Source: Cylicocyclus nassatus (taxonomy: Eukaryota > Nematoda > Chromadorea > Rhabditida > Strongylidae). From it: a stretch of 64,000 bases of DNA. Shown piece by piece: positions 1-10,100 of the stretch (the stretch's first letter is position 1; every line of letters begins with the position of its first letter). The stretch spans positions 54,479,140 through 54,543,139 of the forward strand of contig CATQJL010000112.1 in assembly GCA_958299035.1 (NCBI GenBank), read 5' to 3'. A model generated the notes under the pieces. It had not been told where the DNA came from. It saw nothing but the letters and a program-made list of their open reading frames with translations, and did no database searches. Both the position numbers and the translations under genes were made by a program.

Positions 1-1147
1 GTGTCTATGAAAAAGACAATTACTCTCAGAAACGGCTCAAAACCTTTACAGCTGCAGGCTATTAGATCTAATGATTCCAGCCGCTGATGAGTTTTTTAAT
101 GGCATTCAAAGATTCAAACTATACATGGATCGCACTGAACTAAAAAGCAGAAAAAGAATACAGTTTATTTTTTGTCACTCAATAACTCAAGTTAAAAATC
201 TAAGATTTTTGCAATTTTATTGATATCACAAAAACCCAGTAACGAGACAAGAATTTTGTGGAAAGTCAAGCTAGAATACCTAAGCTCTTGGTTCTTCTCT
301 TGGAAACAATGCTGAAGTTCAAAGAAGATGATGAATACCAAAAACAAAAATTGAAAATGGGATTTGATCAACAACTTGTACACTTTCGGAAATAGCCTTT
401 CATGGGCTCATGAATATTTAACAAAAACCTCTTTTGCTGTTTTATTGACACTGTAATAATTGCATTCGGAAATCCAATATTCCAGGAAAAATCCAGGAAA
501 AACTTATACGCAAAATTCTAGGGAGAGAAATTTGTGTAAATTCAAACTTACGAACATATTGATCATTGCCTTATGAAAATCTCTGCTCTAAAAACAAAGG
601 TAGTATTAATGCAGGATATGTGAGAATTTCTGCAAACTCTGCTATTTTTTTCCATGTTTTTCCAAATATCTCATTTTACAATTTTACAGCGTTTGTGAAT
701 TTGAAAACTGTCATCTATTCTGTAAAACTAGGCAATGTTCAACGGTAATATTTTTCTGAAATTTTCTGAAAATATGTTCCTCCACACTAAACATCATCAT
801 CCGGGCAACTCGTTCCATCTCCTTTTTTCCACGCTTCCGATGAGAAAATTCTGTGACATCCATTCTATGTAAACTTTTGCAGAAATATGAGACTACATTT
901 TTTCCATCATGCTTGACTGACGTCAAGCATGATGAAAAAAGCAAAAGTGCAAAGAGTCAAAAATTGCGACACTGAGACTGCTATGAATTTTGTGTGCAAG
1001 AAGTAGAAAGCAGCCGATCGATATGAACAATTATTTTGAATTGCACGAAATATTTTTGAGCATTTAATAGCGTCAGCATATAGTGGCAGAGTATTTTTGT
1101 AGAATTCTCAGAACATCTCAAATTTCCTGAAAAATCACTTTGATTTC
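1..1147. other. AT-rich intergenic, no gene seen
   Basis: No splice-bounded exon is visible on either strand. The only structure is a short imperfect palindrome at about 905-934, two 13-14 nt arms around a GACTGACGTC core. It is too short for a typical miRNA precursor and more likely a MITE remnant. Short reading frames here are not convincing. Confidence 0.5.
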
Positions 1148-1152
1148 AAACC

Positions 1153-1433
1153 TGTATCGGTGGTTCCGTGGCCGTACTGTGGCCTGAGGCGAATTAGCGC
1201 CTAATTGGGAGTCTTTGACTCCTGTGTTATACAGAACACATGTAATGTAGATTTATGAACAGATGACGTGCACGTATTAGTGCAGTAGTAGAATGCTGCC
1301 GATTATAGGCGTGGCGAAGTAAGTTAACATATTTGGGCAGTAACGGTGCTCATATCACAGCAGGTCATGCTTATGCATGACCTTCATGGTAATCATCAGA
1401 GGAGGTGAAAGAGGTGCCGATTCTATCGGCACA
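1153..1433 (-). repeat. 3' LTR (element orientation)
   Basis: 281-bp long terminal repeat identical to 2588-2868. In element orientation it opens with a small hairpin, TGTGCCGAT-AGA-ATCGGCAC. On the plus strand it contains blocks resembling a tRNA-Gly gene: ATCGGTGGTTCCGTGG near its start, TAGAATGCT at 1289-1297, and a GATTC/CGGC-like end. The gag frame runs about 20 codons into this LTR before its stop at 1371-1373. The expected polypurine tract just upstream (about 1434-1450, minus) is poor. Confidence 0.85.
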
Positions 1434-2534
1434 CTGCCGCCTGCCAGGCATGAAGCAGAAAAGAGAGACAGCACGTGATAAAAACACAATCGAATAATCT
1501 ACTCCTTTTCGCAAATTCTTCTTCTTATCTGGATAGAGGAGTGGTCGCTGGTGGCCGGTACGTAGTGCTTTGACTGTGTTGAGATCCGCGAAGTATGAGC
1601 GGACGTGGCGCCGGCACGAGGCAAATGATTGTAGAGAATAGACTTCAATAAAGATGATGTGATTAGTGAATTGAATATGACAGGATAATATGGAGTTAAA
1701 CTCTGAAATATATTCAGTGGGAGCGATCTTCTTGTTTGAAAGCGGAGCTAGTGAATTCTCATTTTTGGAGACAGCTGTTTCTTCACTGGTAACCAGGGGC
1801 GTCATGACCTGGAAAGGCTCCTCGTTATGGGCAGAGTAGACCTTCTCACTGTATCGATCATCACTGCTATTCGACTTTTTGCGTCCTTTTGTCTTATCCT
1901 CTGCCGAATTGCTCTGCGGAAAATTTTTTACTTCTATTTTCGTTGCACAGTAGCCATCATCAAGGTTTAGAATGGCTGGTTCCGAGAACTTCTTTTGTTT
2001 TTTGTCCTGAGCGTATATTATGCTGTTCTCAGCATTGGAATTACTCCTGGAATCAGCATTAGGCTCTTCTTTAGTCGAATGATCTGTGGTGGAAGTTTGC
2101 TCTTTGTTTTTGTTCCTCAGTAACGAAGCGAAATTCTTCCTGTCCTTCATTAGCGCTAGTTGTATCTCACATTCCATCATATAATCTTTTAAGGTGAAGA
2201 GGAAAGTTTCAGCATCACCAATAGTACGAAAAAAGCTTATCTCTTTCTCATATGCTTCCAGTTCCTTCAGCATTAGTTTCTTCAGTGCTTTCGAGCTCTC
2301 GCTTGTGTAGAGCTCCTCTAGTGCATCGATTTTTGATTGTAGCGAATGTGTTCCTCTTTTGATTTCCTTGACACAAATCGCCAGCACCTCCAGGTTGCGG
2401 ACACACATCTCCTGTCGTTCCTGCTCATCTTCTGGAAATTTGCTTTTCTTACCGTGAAAAGCGTGCTTCTGCATTAGCTTCGCAAGATCCTTGGTAGATC
2501 CTCGCAGCTCTTCTATGTGGAGAAGTGGAATCAT
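1371..2534 (-). CDS. gag-like protein of the LTR element (387 codons)
   Basis: Uninterrupted frame starting at ATG 2534-2532, only 38 bases after the primer-binding site, and ending inside the 3' LTR. Residues about 1-140 are charged and helical, with coiled-coil character (stretches such as LKKLMLKELEAYEKEI), as in the N-terminal part of nematode retroelement gag proteins. Residues about 145-290 are rich in Ser, Asn, Lys and Glu and look disordered. The last 90 residues look less like selected coding sequence and include about 20 codons from the LTR. No CCHC zinc knuckle, protease Asp-Thr/Ser-Gly or RT YxDD motif is present. Inference: a gag-only passenger whose product may package its RNA or co-assemble with gag from an autonomous relative. 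The family-level call is moderately secure; no specific homologue was recognised. Confidence 0.6.
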   Translation of the reverse strand: MIPLLHIEELRGSTKDLAKLMQKHAFHGKKSKFPEDEQERQEMCVRNLEVLAICVKEIKRGTHSLQSKIDALEELYTSESSKALKKLMLKELEAYEKEISFFRTIGDAETFLFTLKDYMMECEIQLALMKDRKNFASLLRNKNKEQTSTTDHSTKEEPNADSRSNSNAENSIIYAQDKKQKKFSEPAILNLDDGYCATKIEVKNFPQSNSAEDKTKGRKKSNSSDDRYSEKVYSAHNEEPFQVMTPLVTSEETAVSKNENSLAPLSNKKIAPTEYISEFNSILSCHIQFTNHIIFIEVYSLQSFASCRRHVRSYFADLNTVKALRTGHQRPLLYPDKKKNLRKGVDYSIVFLSRAVSLFCFMPGRRQCADRIGTSFTSSDDYHEGHA

Positions 2535-2572
2535 TTTGCAGCGAAGTAGAAGATTATCGGCCTTGTTGATTT

Positions 2573-2585
2573 GGCCGATGCACCA
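2573..2585 (-). promoter_or_regulatory. Primer-binding site for tRNA-Gly
   Basis: TGGTGCATCGGCC on the minus strand, two bases from the LTR edge, is the exact complement of a ...CCGATGCACCA tRNA-Gly 3' end. This position and start (TGG, complement of CCA) are standard for LTR retroelement minus-strand priming. Confidence 0.75.
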
Positions 2586-2587
2586 AA

Positions 2588-2868
2588 TGTATCGGTGGTT
2601 CCGTGGCCGTACTGTGGCCTGAGGCGAATTAGCGCCTAATTGGGAGTCTTTGACTCCTGTGTTATACAGAACACATGTAATGTAGATTTATGAACAGATG
2701 ACGTGCACGTATTAGTGCAGTAGTAGAATGCTGCCGATTATAGGCGTGGCGAAGTAAGTTAACATATTTGGGCAGTAACGGTGCTCATATCACAGCAGGT
2801 CATGCTTATGCATGACCTTCATGGTAATCATCAGAGGAGGTGAAAGAGGTGCCGATTCTATCGGCACA
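2588..2868 (-). repeat. 5' LTR (element orientation)
   Basis: Second copy of the 281-bp LTR, with no difference seen by eye from 1153-1433. It is followed on the minus strand by two bases and then the tRNA-Gly primer-binding site at 2585-2573. Promoter and RNA start should lie within it, but I cannot place a TATA box with confidence. Confidence 0.85.
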
Positions 2869-3028
2869 AAACCCATAAATAAAATTTGCGCGGAAAAGCA
2901 GTAAGAACTCCCTTTCTTCTACTGTTTTCTGGCTGAATAATCCAACTTGTTTACAACATCATTGCCAACAACATATTTTTCCTACCAGCCAAAAAATTTT
3001 TGAGAGAATATCATAGTCTTAAAAACAG

Positions 3029-3571
3029 CTAACGTTCTTCTCTCACGAAGTGCTCATCACTGTGGCGCCAATGAAAAACACCAAAGTTCCACGAATTATT
3101 CAAGCGTGAAATTAGATGAGCAGAATAGGTATCTTCGTAATCTAAGAAAACAAAGTTTTTATTCTGTTTATGCACTTCTGCTATCACTGAGTGGAACGAT
3201 CTAGAAATTGACTCGTTTAGTCCGATTTTATTGGTGCTGTTGTAACAAAGCATGAACTTTATTGCTGCAGTAAATGAATATGGAATAATCTGAGCTAACT
3301 TTTGGTAGTAAAAATGTATTGATGTGTTTGCAATATGCACTATAAGACTGGCAAGAACATAACCATAACATAAACATTGTTACTAGATTTTAGTGATAAT
3401 TATGGTCTCGGGTAGGTCGTCCATAAATTTCGCACCAAAGTTTTTGTAAGAATCGTAATCCTGTCCAATCTCAGTAAATTCTTTTGATTGAATGTAGCTT
3501 AAAACGAGAAAATTATGCATCCATAAATGGTACTGGCGTATCACGGAGATGGGGTGATACAGAACAGTCAA
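3029..3571 (-). CDS. Unidentified two-exon candidate gene or gene fragment
   Basis: Exon A covers roughly 3562-3382 and exon B 3345-3029, ending in TAG. Exon A closes on an in-frame ATC TAG; using the GT inside it (gtaaca, g at 3381) and the acceptor ttgccag (ending 3346) removes a 36-nt intron and keeps the frame exactly open. Such an intron is very short even for a nematode. Both exons have balanced amino-acid use and many aromatic residues. The joined product would be about 165 residues and lacks an obvious start, so upstream exons may be missing. Notable strings are FGAKFMDDLPETIII and NFGVFHWRHSDEHF. I do not recognise the family. It may instead be a decayed copy, with the TAG a true stop. 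The LTR element lies about 160 bp beyond its 3' end. Confidence 0.33.
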
Positions 3572-3912
3572 AGCCTACTTTTTCAGAATTACAAAAAACG
3601 GAAATGTTGAACAAAATTCGATTTTGTTTTTTTTGTGGCTAGGGTTTTTTGTAAACGAAAGCGCTTTATAAAAAAAAGTTCTTATACAAAACTATTCTTG
3701 TTCCTACAACAGGTTCTATTTTACTATTACATTAGATATACTGAAAGCAAAGAAATCGAATTGTTAGAAAAAAAATTCGGAGACCTTCAATATGAGATGC
3801 ATCCGAATTTGAGAAGATTTTTAATATTCTTTAGTGCTAGACTCATGGATAGCCTAATAGGTCGATTTCATCAATCCCATTCAATACTGATGCATTTTCC
3901 ACATTACGTAAC

Positions 3913-4085
3913 CTTTGATTCAACTGGCTTGGCGGCTGAAAGGCGGGGTTTTGTGACCCAGTTAAGGCCGCTCGCGCCCGCGACGCTGTCTGCGTCTCTC
4001 TCGCACGCATGCTCTCTGATCATTGTCTAGCCTTAATTAGGTCACGAAGCCCCACCTTGCAGCCGCCAAGACCGTTGAATCAAAG
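3913..4085. mobile_element. Palindromic GC-rich MITE, family A copy 1
   Basis: About 173 bp with terminal inverted repeats beginning CTTTGATTCAAC and continuing through GGCGGCTG, AAGGCGGGG and TTGTGACC; the centre is rich in CGCGC and TCTGCGTCTCTCTCG. Three further copies lie at 14826-14997, 15768-15936 and 60051-60195. It has no coding capacity. A reading frame at 3635-4030 that runs across it is not considered real. Confidence 0.8.
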
Positions 4086-4165
4086 GGTATACTAAGAAAA
4101 CATCTTTCCTACTTTTCACATCTTCACTTCCTTTTTGAAGTTCAACTTCAGCATTTCTAAATGCA

Positions 4166-4189
4166 ATCATCATCATCATCATCATCATC
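4166..4189. repeat. (CAT)8 microsatellite
   Basis: Eight consecutive CAT units between AT-rich sequences; it also generates a Met-run in an unsupported minus-strand frame. Confidence 0.8.
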
Positions 4190-7100
4190 TTTCTTTTTTG
4201 CTCGTCGTGTAATCGAGTTTTGCCCTTGATGGGCATGTCAACTTCCTGAACGAATCAACTGGCTTATGGACTCTATTTATGGAAAACTTTTTCTAGGTAT
4301 AAAAGGATGATGACAAAAGGCATGCAGGCATCCCGATGTAACATCGTCGACCTTCATGAGAATGTATGAATCATTCCTAAAGCATGAGTCATCCACATCA
4401 TCGACGGCGAAAGCGGAAATCGCAATGTTGAAATCGTAGGCTTCGCAATGTCAAGTTGAATAAACAATGCTCTCCAGTGTCTCTCTCGGTAGTTGCGTCA
4501 TTTTTACCCGCTACATAACTGCCAGAATGGAATTATGTTACGCTGGGCATTCATTTATATGCAGAATTTCTGGTTACATTTCTCATATTAATAGATGATG
4601 TCATACGTTTCCCAGTTGGCGTTTTTCAAAAATGGCTGATTGGCCCGTGTTTACTTTTTCCTCACGAAAGCTACTTACTTGTGCGCAAAATTTTCATATT
4701 ATGAGAGTTTAGTGAATTTTTTCAACATATTTGTCGAAATTTCAGGTTACCTAAGTCAGGAAGTATGCTTTTGAAGTTTCTTCAAGTTGCGGATATCTGC
4801 AGTTATAACTTTCCGCCTGTCACGAGTAAAACTGCAAAATTTTCAAATTTTTGAGTTTTTCTAAACACCAAATGAGAAATAAAGTTCAGCCATGGATTTA
4901 TGCGATTCTTTTACTCCCAGATTATTTGGTCATTCTTTCATTTCTTTAGATTATCAAAAAATTGCAAAATAAGAAAAGCGCAAGAGGTTCTTCAAAAGTA
5001 GCTATTGGAAATTTTGAGATTCATCGTTATTGTAAAATTTCAAAGGTGAATAGCATTGAACGGACAGCTTGAAAATCACCTAATTTCCAATTTACCCTCC
5101 CCCTCCCCTCCCCGGCCTCCCCTGCAATATTCCAGCGATGTAACGAAAACTCTACATAATTTGCCATGTTATTGCACAATAGAACATCAATCATTCGACC
5201 AGCGGTTCCTTGTTGTGGCAGAAAAATTGCCTTCCCGAGTTCCGCTTCGTTCTTCCAGCATATGCATGAGCGAACAAACCGCTACTTCGTGAATCAAGGT
5301 AAAAATCACGAGACTTGAACAAAAGATTTTTTTTTTGGAAAGAAACAATGTGGGACATAAAAGAGTTGGAATCAAGCGAACGTGCTTCTTCGAATTTTCT
5401 GTAGGTTTTTTCTAATGTGGATCTTGATAATTTGCCTTTTTTTTCTGGGGATATATGGGCTCCATGAAATCGTTTAGAAAATCTGTCAACGCGTCATTAT
5501 ACCTTGCCTGTAGCTTGCCGAATCTTGGATTTTAGGCGCATGCTCATGAGTGTGGAACGCGCTGACACGGCGCTGGCACGGTTCTGACGCGGTTCCGGTA
5601 CACTGGACAACTATGGAGACTATTTTACCCAAATGAATTTTTTACTGCAAGACGCACATGTAAACTTGAAATGCCCATGTTTTCAGAAAGCGGCTTATGA
5701 TCTATTGTTTCAACTCCGAAAAAAGAAATCAATGAAAACCTTTATTCGAAACTTCCGCCAAAGAACACCTCAGTTATAAATGTCTTTGTTTTCTGCCTTA
5801 TGTACTTCGAATTCCTGGGAAAGGTCCAGAAAGTTCCATGGCGTTTGGTCCTTCAAGAACAACACCATTCAAGCGCTGCGCCATTTCGTCAACACGAACT
5901 TTCTGCGAGCACATGTGACTCTAATTAGACCTCAGATTGTTCAGCAGCTTAGTTCAAAACCCCATTAAAGATTACGTAAAAGTGAAACATTGATGGTTTA
6001 ATCTCATAGGGTTTTAGGCCTCCCATGTTTTACCTTCTAATTTTTTTTCATGTGGTCTTTCCTATGAATTACGTTAACAATTCCAAGATTAACTTTCATA
6101 GTTATGATCGCGATTAGAATTTTGTGAACTGTTTCACCTCGATGAAGTTTCATTTCGCCATATTATTTTTAGCTCTTTTGGCTTTGGAATTTTGCTAATA
6201 AAAAGCTTTTCATTTTCTTTGACATCTTAACGTCATTCGCTAATATTTTGCTCAAGCACAATTCTGATATCAAAAACATTAGCGTGGAAAGGGAACAAAA
6301 TTTGGAAATTGTGCCGTGCTCTTAAGTGCTCAACTTTTTTATAATATTTGTCATTGTCTAAGATTGGTCCATAAGTTTCGCAACAAAAATTAAAAATTTT
6401 CCAGTAAATATTGCACAGTAAATATTTGATTTCTATGCTTTCCAGAGATCCCTGAACATGAAAACAAATGTCGAGTAAAAAAACAATGGAATCACAACTT
6501 TTTTGTAGAGCTATCCAATCAACACGATATGCTTCTCTAAAACTTTACTTGGTAAAATCTTAATTAAAGTGAGTGAATCAGTTTTCATACCATCTTTCAA
6601 CATTCTTAGCTACGAAAACGGCTTAGCGAACTCCACCTAGTTCCTAGTTTTCCATTTTAAGATACATGGAAAATCAAAATTAGAAAAAGTACAAAATCTT
6701 CTCAAAATCTGTGGAGCAAGACTTATTCTAGTATTACCCATTGCCCTTCCTAATTTCAATACTATAGATTTCAGGCTTCAGATTAACTCAGATTCTCTAT
6801 CTATATTCGTTTCTTAGCTACAGCAACTATTTACCCTTACACTTTGACCGCCAAAGCGCAACCACAACACTTCATCAAGAACTTTTCCCATCAGTCACAC
6901 TCAATTACATCAACCGGTGTGTACGAATGCCCTAATCAGACCCACTAAACTCTACCTGCACTGCCCCTAATGTTATTACAGACATTTATGAACCCCTTCG
7001 GTTGCGTAATATCTTTCACCGGATAAACCCTACTTGCCAAGGGCTTCATCGATTGCCCGCGGGGAGGGGAGGTGAACGACGGGGCGCAAACGACGGGGGG

Positions 7101-10100
7101 GGGGGGGCAAACCTCGTGCCATTGTTATGCGCTCGAACTTTCGTCCGTCCGACAATGCCAAGCCATTCATTCTATAAAATTTCTACGCTGTAAACGTCAT
7201 CCACATGTTTAATAGGCTTTTAGGGTGCAACCCTCTGTCATGCACTATTTTTTTCACCAAATGTATGGCTTTCATAATTTTTATAATCTTTGTAACAGCC
7301 TTCAAATCTCATCTGTTTTGTTTGCTCTTCTGAAAAACCTTCATTTACAAGCATAAAATATTTACACCTCTACATCAATGACTTCTTCCCATCTCTATAA
7401 CATTTATATTCATAAGAAGTAAATAAATCATTATCGTCGATATTGATTATTTATGTTTATCATCTACTATTATCATTATTGTCTCGAAACATTTTTAATG
7501 TTTCTGATTTCTGTCTCTTCTAAAAGGATATCTTTCCGTTTTTGATTTATTTATCACCTCAATTTGCTTACCACGTCAAAGAATTCAAGGAATACGTAAG
7601 AAATGGAATAAATAAGGGCGTAAAATGAAATTTACTACCCTCAAATCCGATCATAAGTAAAGGTTTGCTTTTTTGTGTAAATCCATATATTTCACATATA
7701 TTTATTCGGTGAAATAATGGCATTTTAGCACATATTTTCAAGACACGAACAAAGCTTGAATTTAGTTTGAGTTTATTTTAAAACTTTTTCACAAAACACG
7801 AAAATATCATGACCTTGCTTTGAATTTTTTTCAAGTTCAAGTCCTTTACAAACATCGTGTTTTGTAATTTCATCAATTTGTCAACTTGTTTATTTAAAAA
7901 ATTTAAAACTTATTTGAGCAAAAATAAATAGATTTCGTTTCACAGAATCTTAGAGTTACTGAATGTACCGGGAAATCACGTTGTTGAAAATCAGATTTAG
8001 TTGCTTTCATCTTGTCTACTTGGCACAGTCTAGATGTTTACGCTTTTCTTTTGCCTTGAGTTACCATAGAAAACTCAATTACTGCTCAAAAATAGCTTCA
8101 ATCAACCTTGAGGGGTTTCTTAGGAGTATGTGGGAAAGACCACACATGGGAGATATTACTTGCAGTAAATGATATAGGTATTGCTACATATTTGACCTAA
8201 GGGATACTATAAGTATATCCAAAAGTGCAGTTCTAGAATAGTGCTGCACTCCTTTGTTGATTGGGAAAAGTACAGGGAGCGGAAAAGCACAATTTTCACG
8301 TCATTGTCTACAATCCTGAAGAGAAAGAAGTCAAGTTCATATAAGATATGCATCATTTGGTAGATTTTACATTATTTTCTAGCTTTAGGTCATTGATACA
8401 ATTTTTTTTTATAATCGAACAGCCTTCGCTTAATTAGGATTCGAAGTTTGTTAACTTGTAAGCCATAGATTTTTAGTGGAATCGAATTTTTTGAGTTTCG
8501 CAAGCCATACATTCTTCCTGTAGTGAACACTTCAGTATTATTCTTTGATCAAACTTAACCACTTTTTCGCGGTTAAGTCTGCAGTATGGCGTGGATTTGC
8601 TCGCTTTTCTGCTTCATTCCATGCATGTGACTTTAGTGCAGAAATCGACACTATCCTATTTCACAGAAATCAAAAACTCAGAATCTCAGATTTTGTTGGA
8701 GCATCCCACATGAGGGTTATGTGACATACTGATTTTTATTCTGAAATCGCGTTGCGGGTGAGGCCGAATTCGTGGGTTACGGTAGGTATATACGGTATAA
8801 GTTCAGAAATTCTTTGGTGGCGTAGTTACGATAGGTATATGGTATGGATCCCACTTGAGCTCCTGCAGAGGGTTTTTTCCAATGAAAAGGTTTGATATTT
8901 TTGATCAACTTGTCAAATAAACCCTCTCTGCAGAGTTACAGCAGATTTTGATATTTACCTTTAATCTTTCACCTACCGTAACCTAGAAAAATCGACTCTG
9001 TCATGTAAAATTCTGGAAACTGCTTTCTCAACTCCTGCACATTTAGTTATCGGTATAGGGTGTGGAATACCCGAACATTTCAACAGTTTCTTTATGCTCA
9101 GTCTCCTTTTTTCCCAGAACGCTGAACTTTCCAATGTCCTTCGTCAAACATAACGAGCAATCAGCAGTTTGTGCCTTTCCCTCCTCCACTCCCTCCTGAA
9201 CTTTCTAAGCGGAATGTCCTTAGTCTTCGTAGAAAACATCGTACGGCAACTTTGAAAACCTAGCGCTGTTGTTCTACGAATCGTTTTTGAGTGGGGAAGA
9301 TGTACTTGTCCTTTTCTTCACTTCATGGCAATTGTGTCCTTTTTACATCAATCACTTCGTCCTCGTCTGCACCAAACATTTCCGCGGAGTTTTTTTTGGA
9401 GTTTTTCACATCATTTTTTGCCCCCGCTGTCTATCGCCTTGACAACTCCATTGAGAGAATCGCGAGAGTCAGTCGTGCGCGCAAATTCCATTTTTTTTGC
9501 GGCCGAACAGCTTTTTGTGTCCTGTGTAATTAATAAGAGCATTTGCTTAGGCGCTTTTTATGCTCATGCGGACTAGCCATTCCATTAGCGAAATGACATC
9601 CATACATTTCATAACTAAATGCGCGCTTAAAAAACCGGACTAGAGCTCTTCAAATCCCTAAAGCTCTAAAGCTTCCCATTTCGCTGTTGATTTATCGGAG
9701 GACAAGGCCGCTTTAGAGGCTAGCTATTCCGGCTTTCTATGCTAGTACGGATAAAGGAAGAGAGCAGAAGATATAGAGGGGGATCGAGAATGGGTGTGCT
9801 TGTTAAGTCTTACAGAATATCACTTTTGCGTTGTTCCGTAGATTTGACGGTTGATAGTTTCGGGATTGCATTGACTTTTTTATGGATTTCTAAATTTGCG
9901 ACAGTTCTACCGTACTGCTACCGTATTCCTACATAGTAGTCTATTAAATAGAATGCTGTTCTGTTTTATTGTGATGTTGTATTAAAGAACAGCACCTGGC
10001 ACAACTCCAAAGTAGAATTCTGCACGAAAAGTATGGTGTTGACTTCTTGACGGATGACTACAGTCACCTTACCGTATCTCAAGAATCGAAATAGATGCTG

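Larger units (their letters stand above)
1148..2873 (-). mobile_element. Non-autonomous LTR retroelement, gag-only, young insertion
   Basis: Two direct repeats of 281 bp (1153-1433 and 2588-2868) appear identical base for base, begin TGT and end ACA, and enclose 1154 bp. The whole element is flanked by the 5-bp duplication AAACC (1148-1152 and 2869-2873), the hallmark of retroviral-type integration. Read on the minus strand, a primer-binding site TGGTGCATCGGCC (2585-2573) lies two bases inside the 5' LTR and is complementary to the 3' end of nematode tRNA-Gly. One long frame follows; no protease, reverse transcriptase or integrase fits in the space, so the element must be mobilised in trans. 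Identical LTRs imply recent insertion. A 5-bp duplication and the helical gag suggest the BEL/Pao or Ty3/gypsy order; which one is uncertain. Confidence 0.85.

Noticed and set aside
905..934. Hairpin considered as a miRNA precursor
   Set aside because: Stem of only 13-14 pairs with almost no loop; miRNA precursors are longer.
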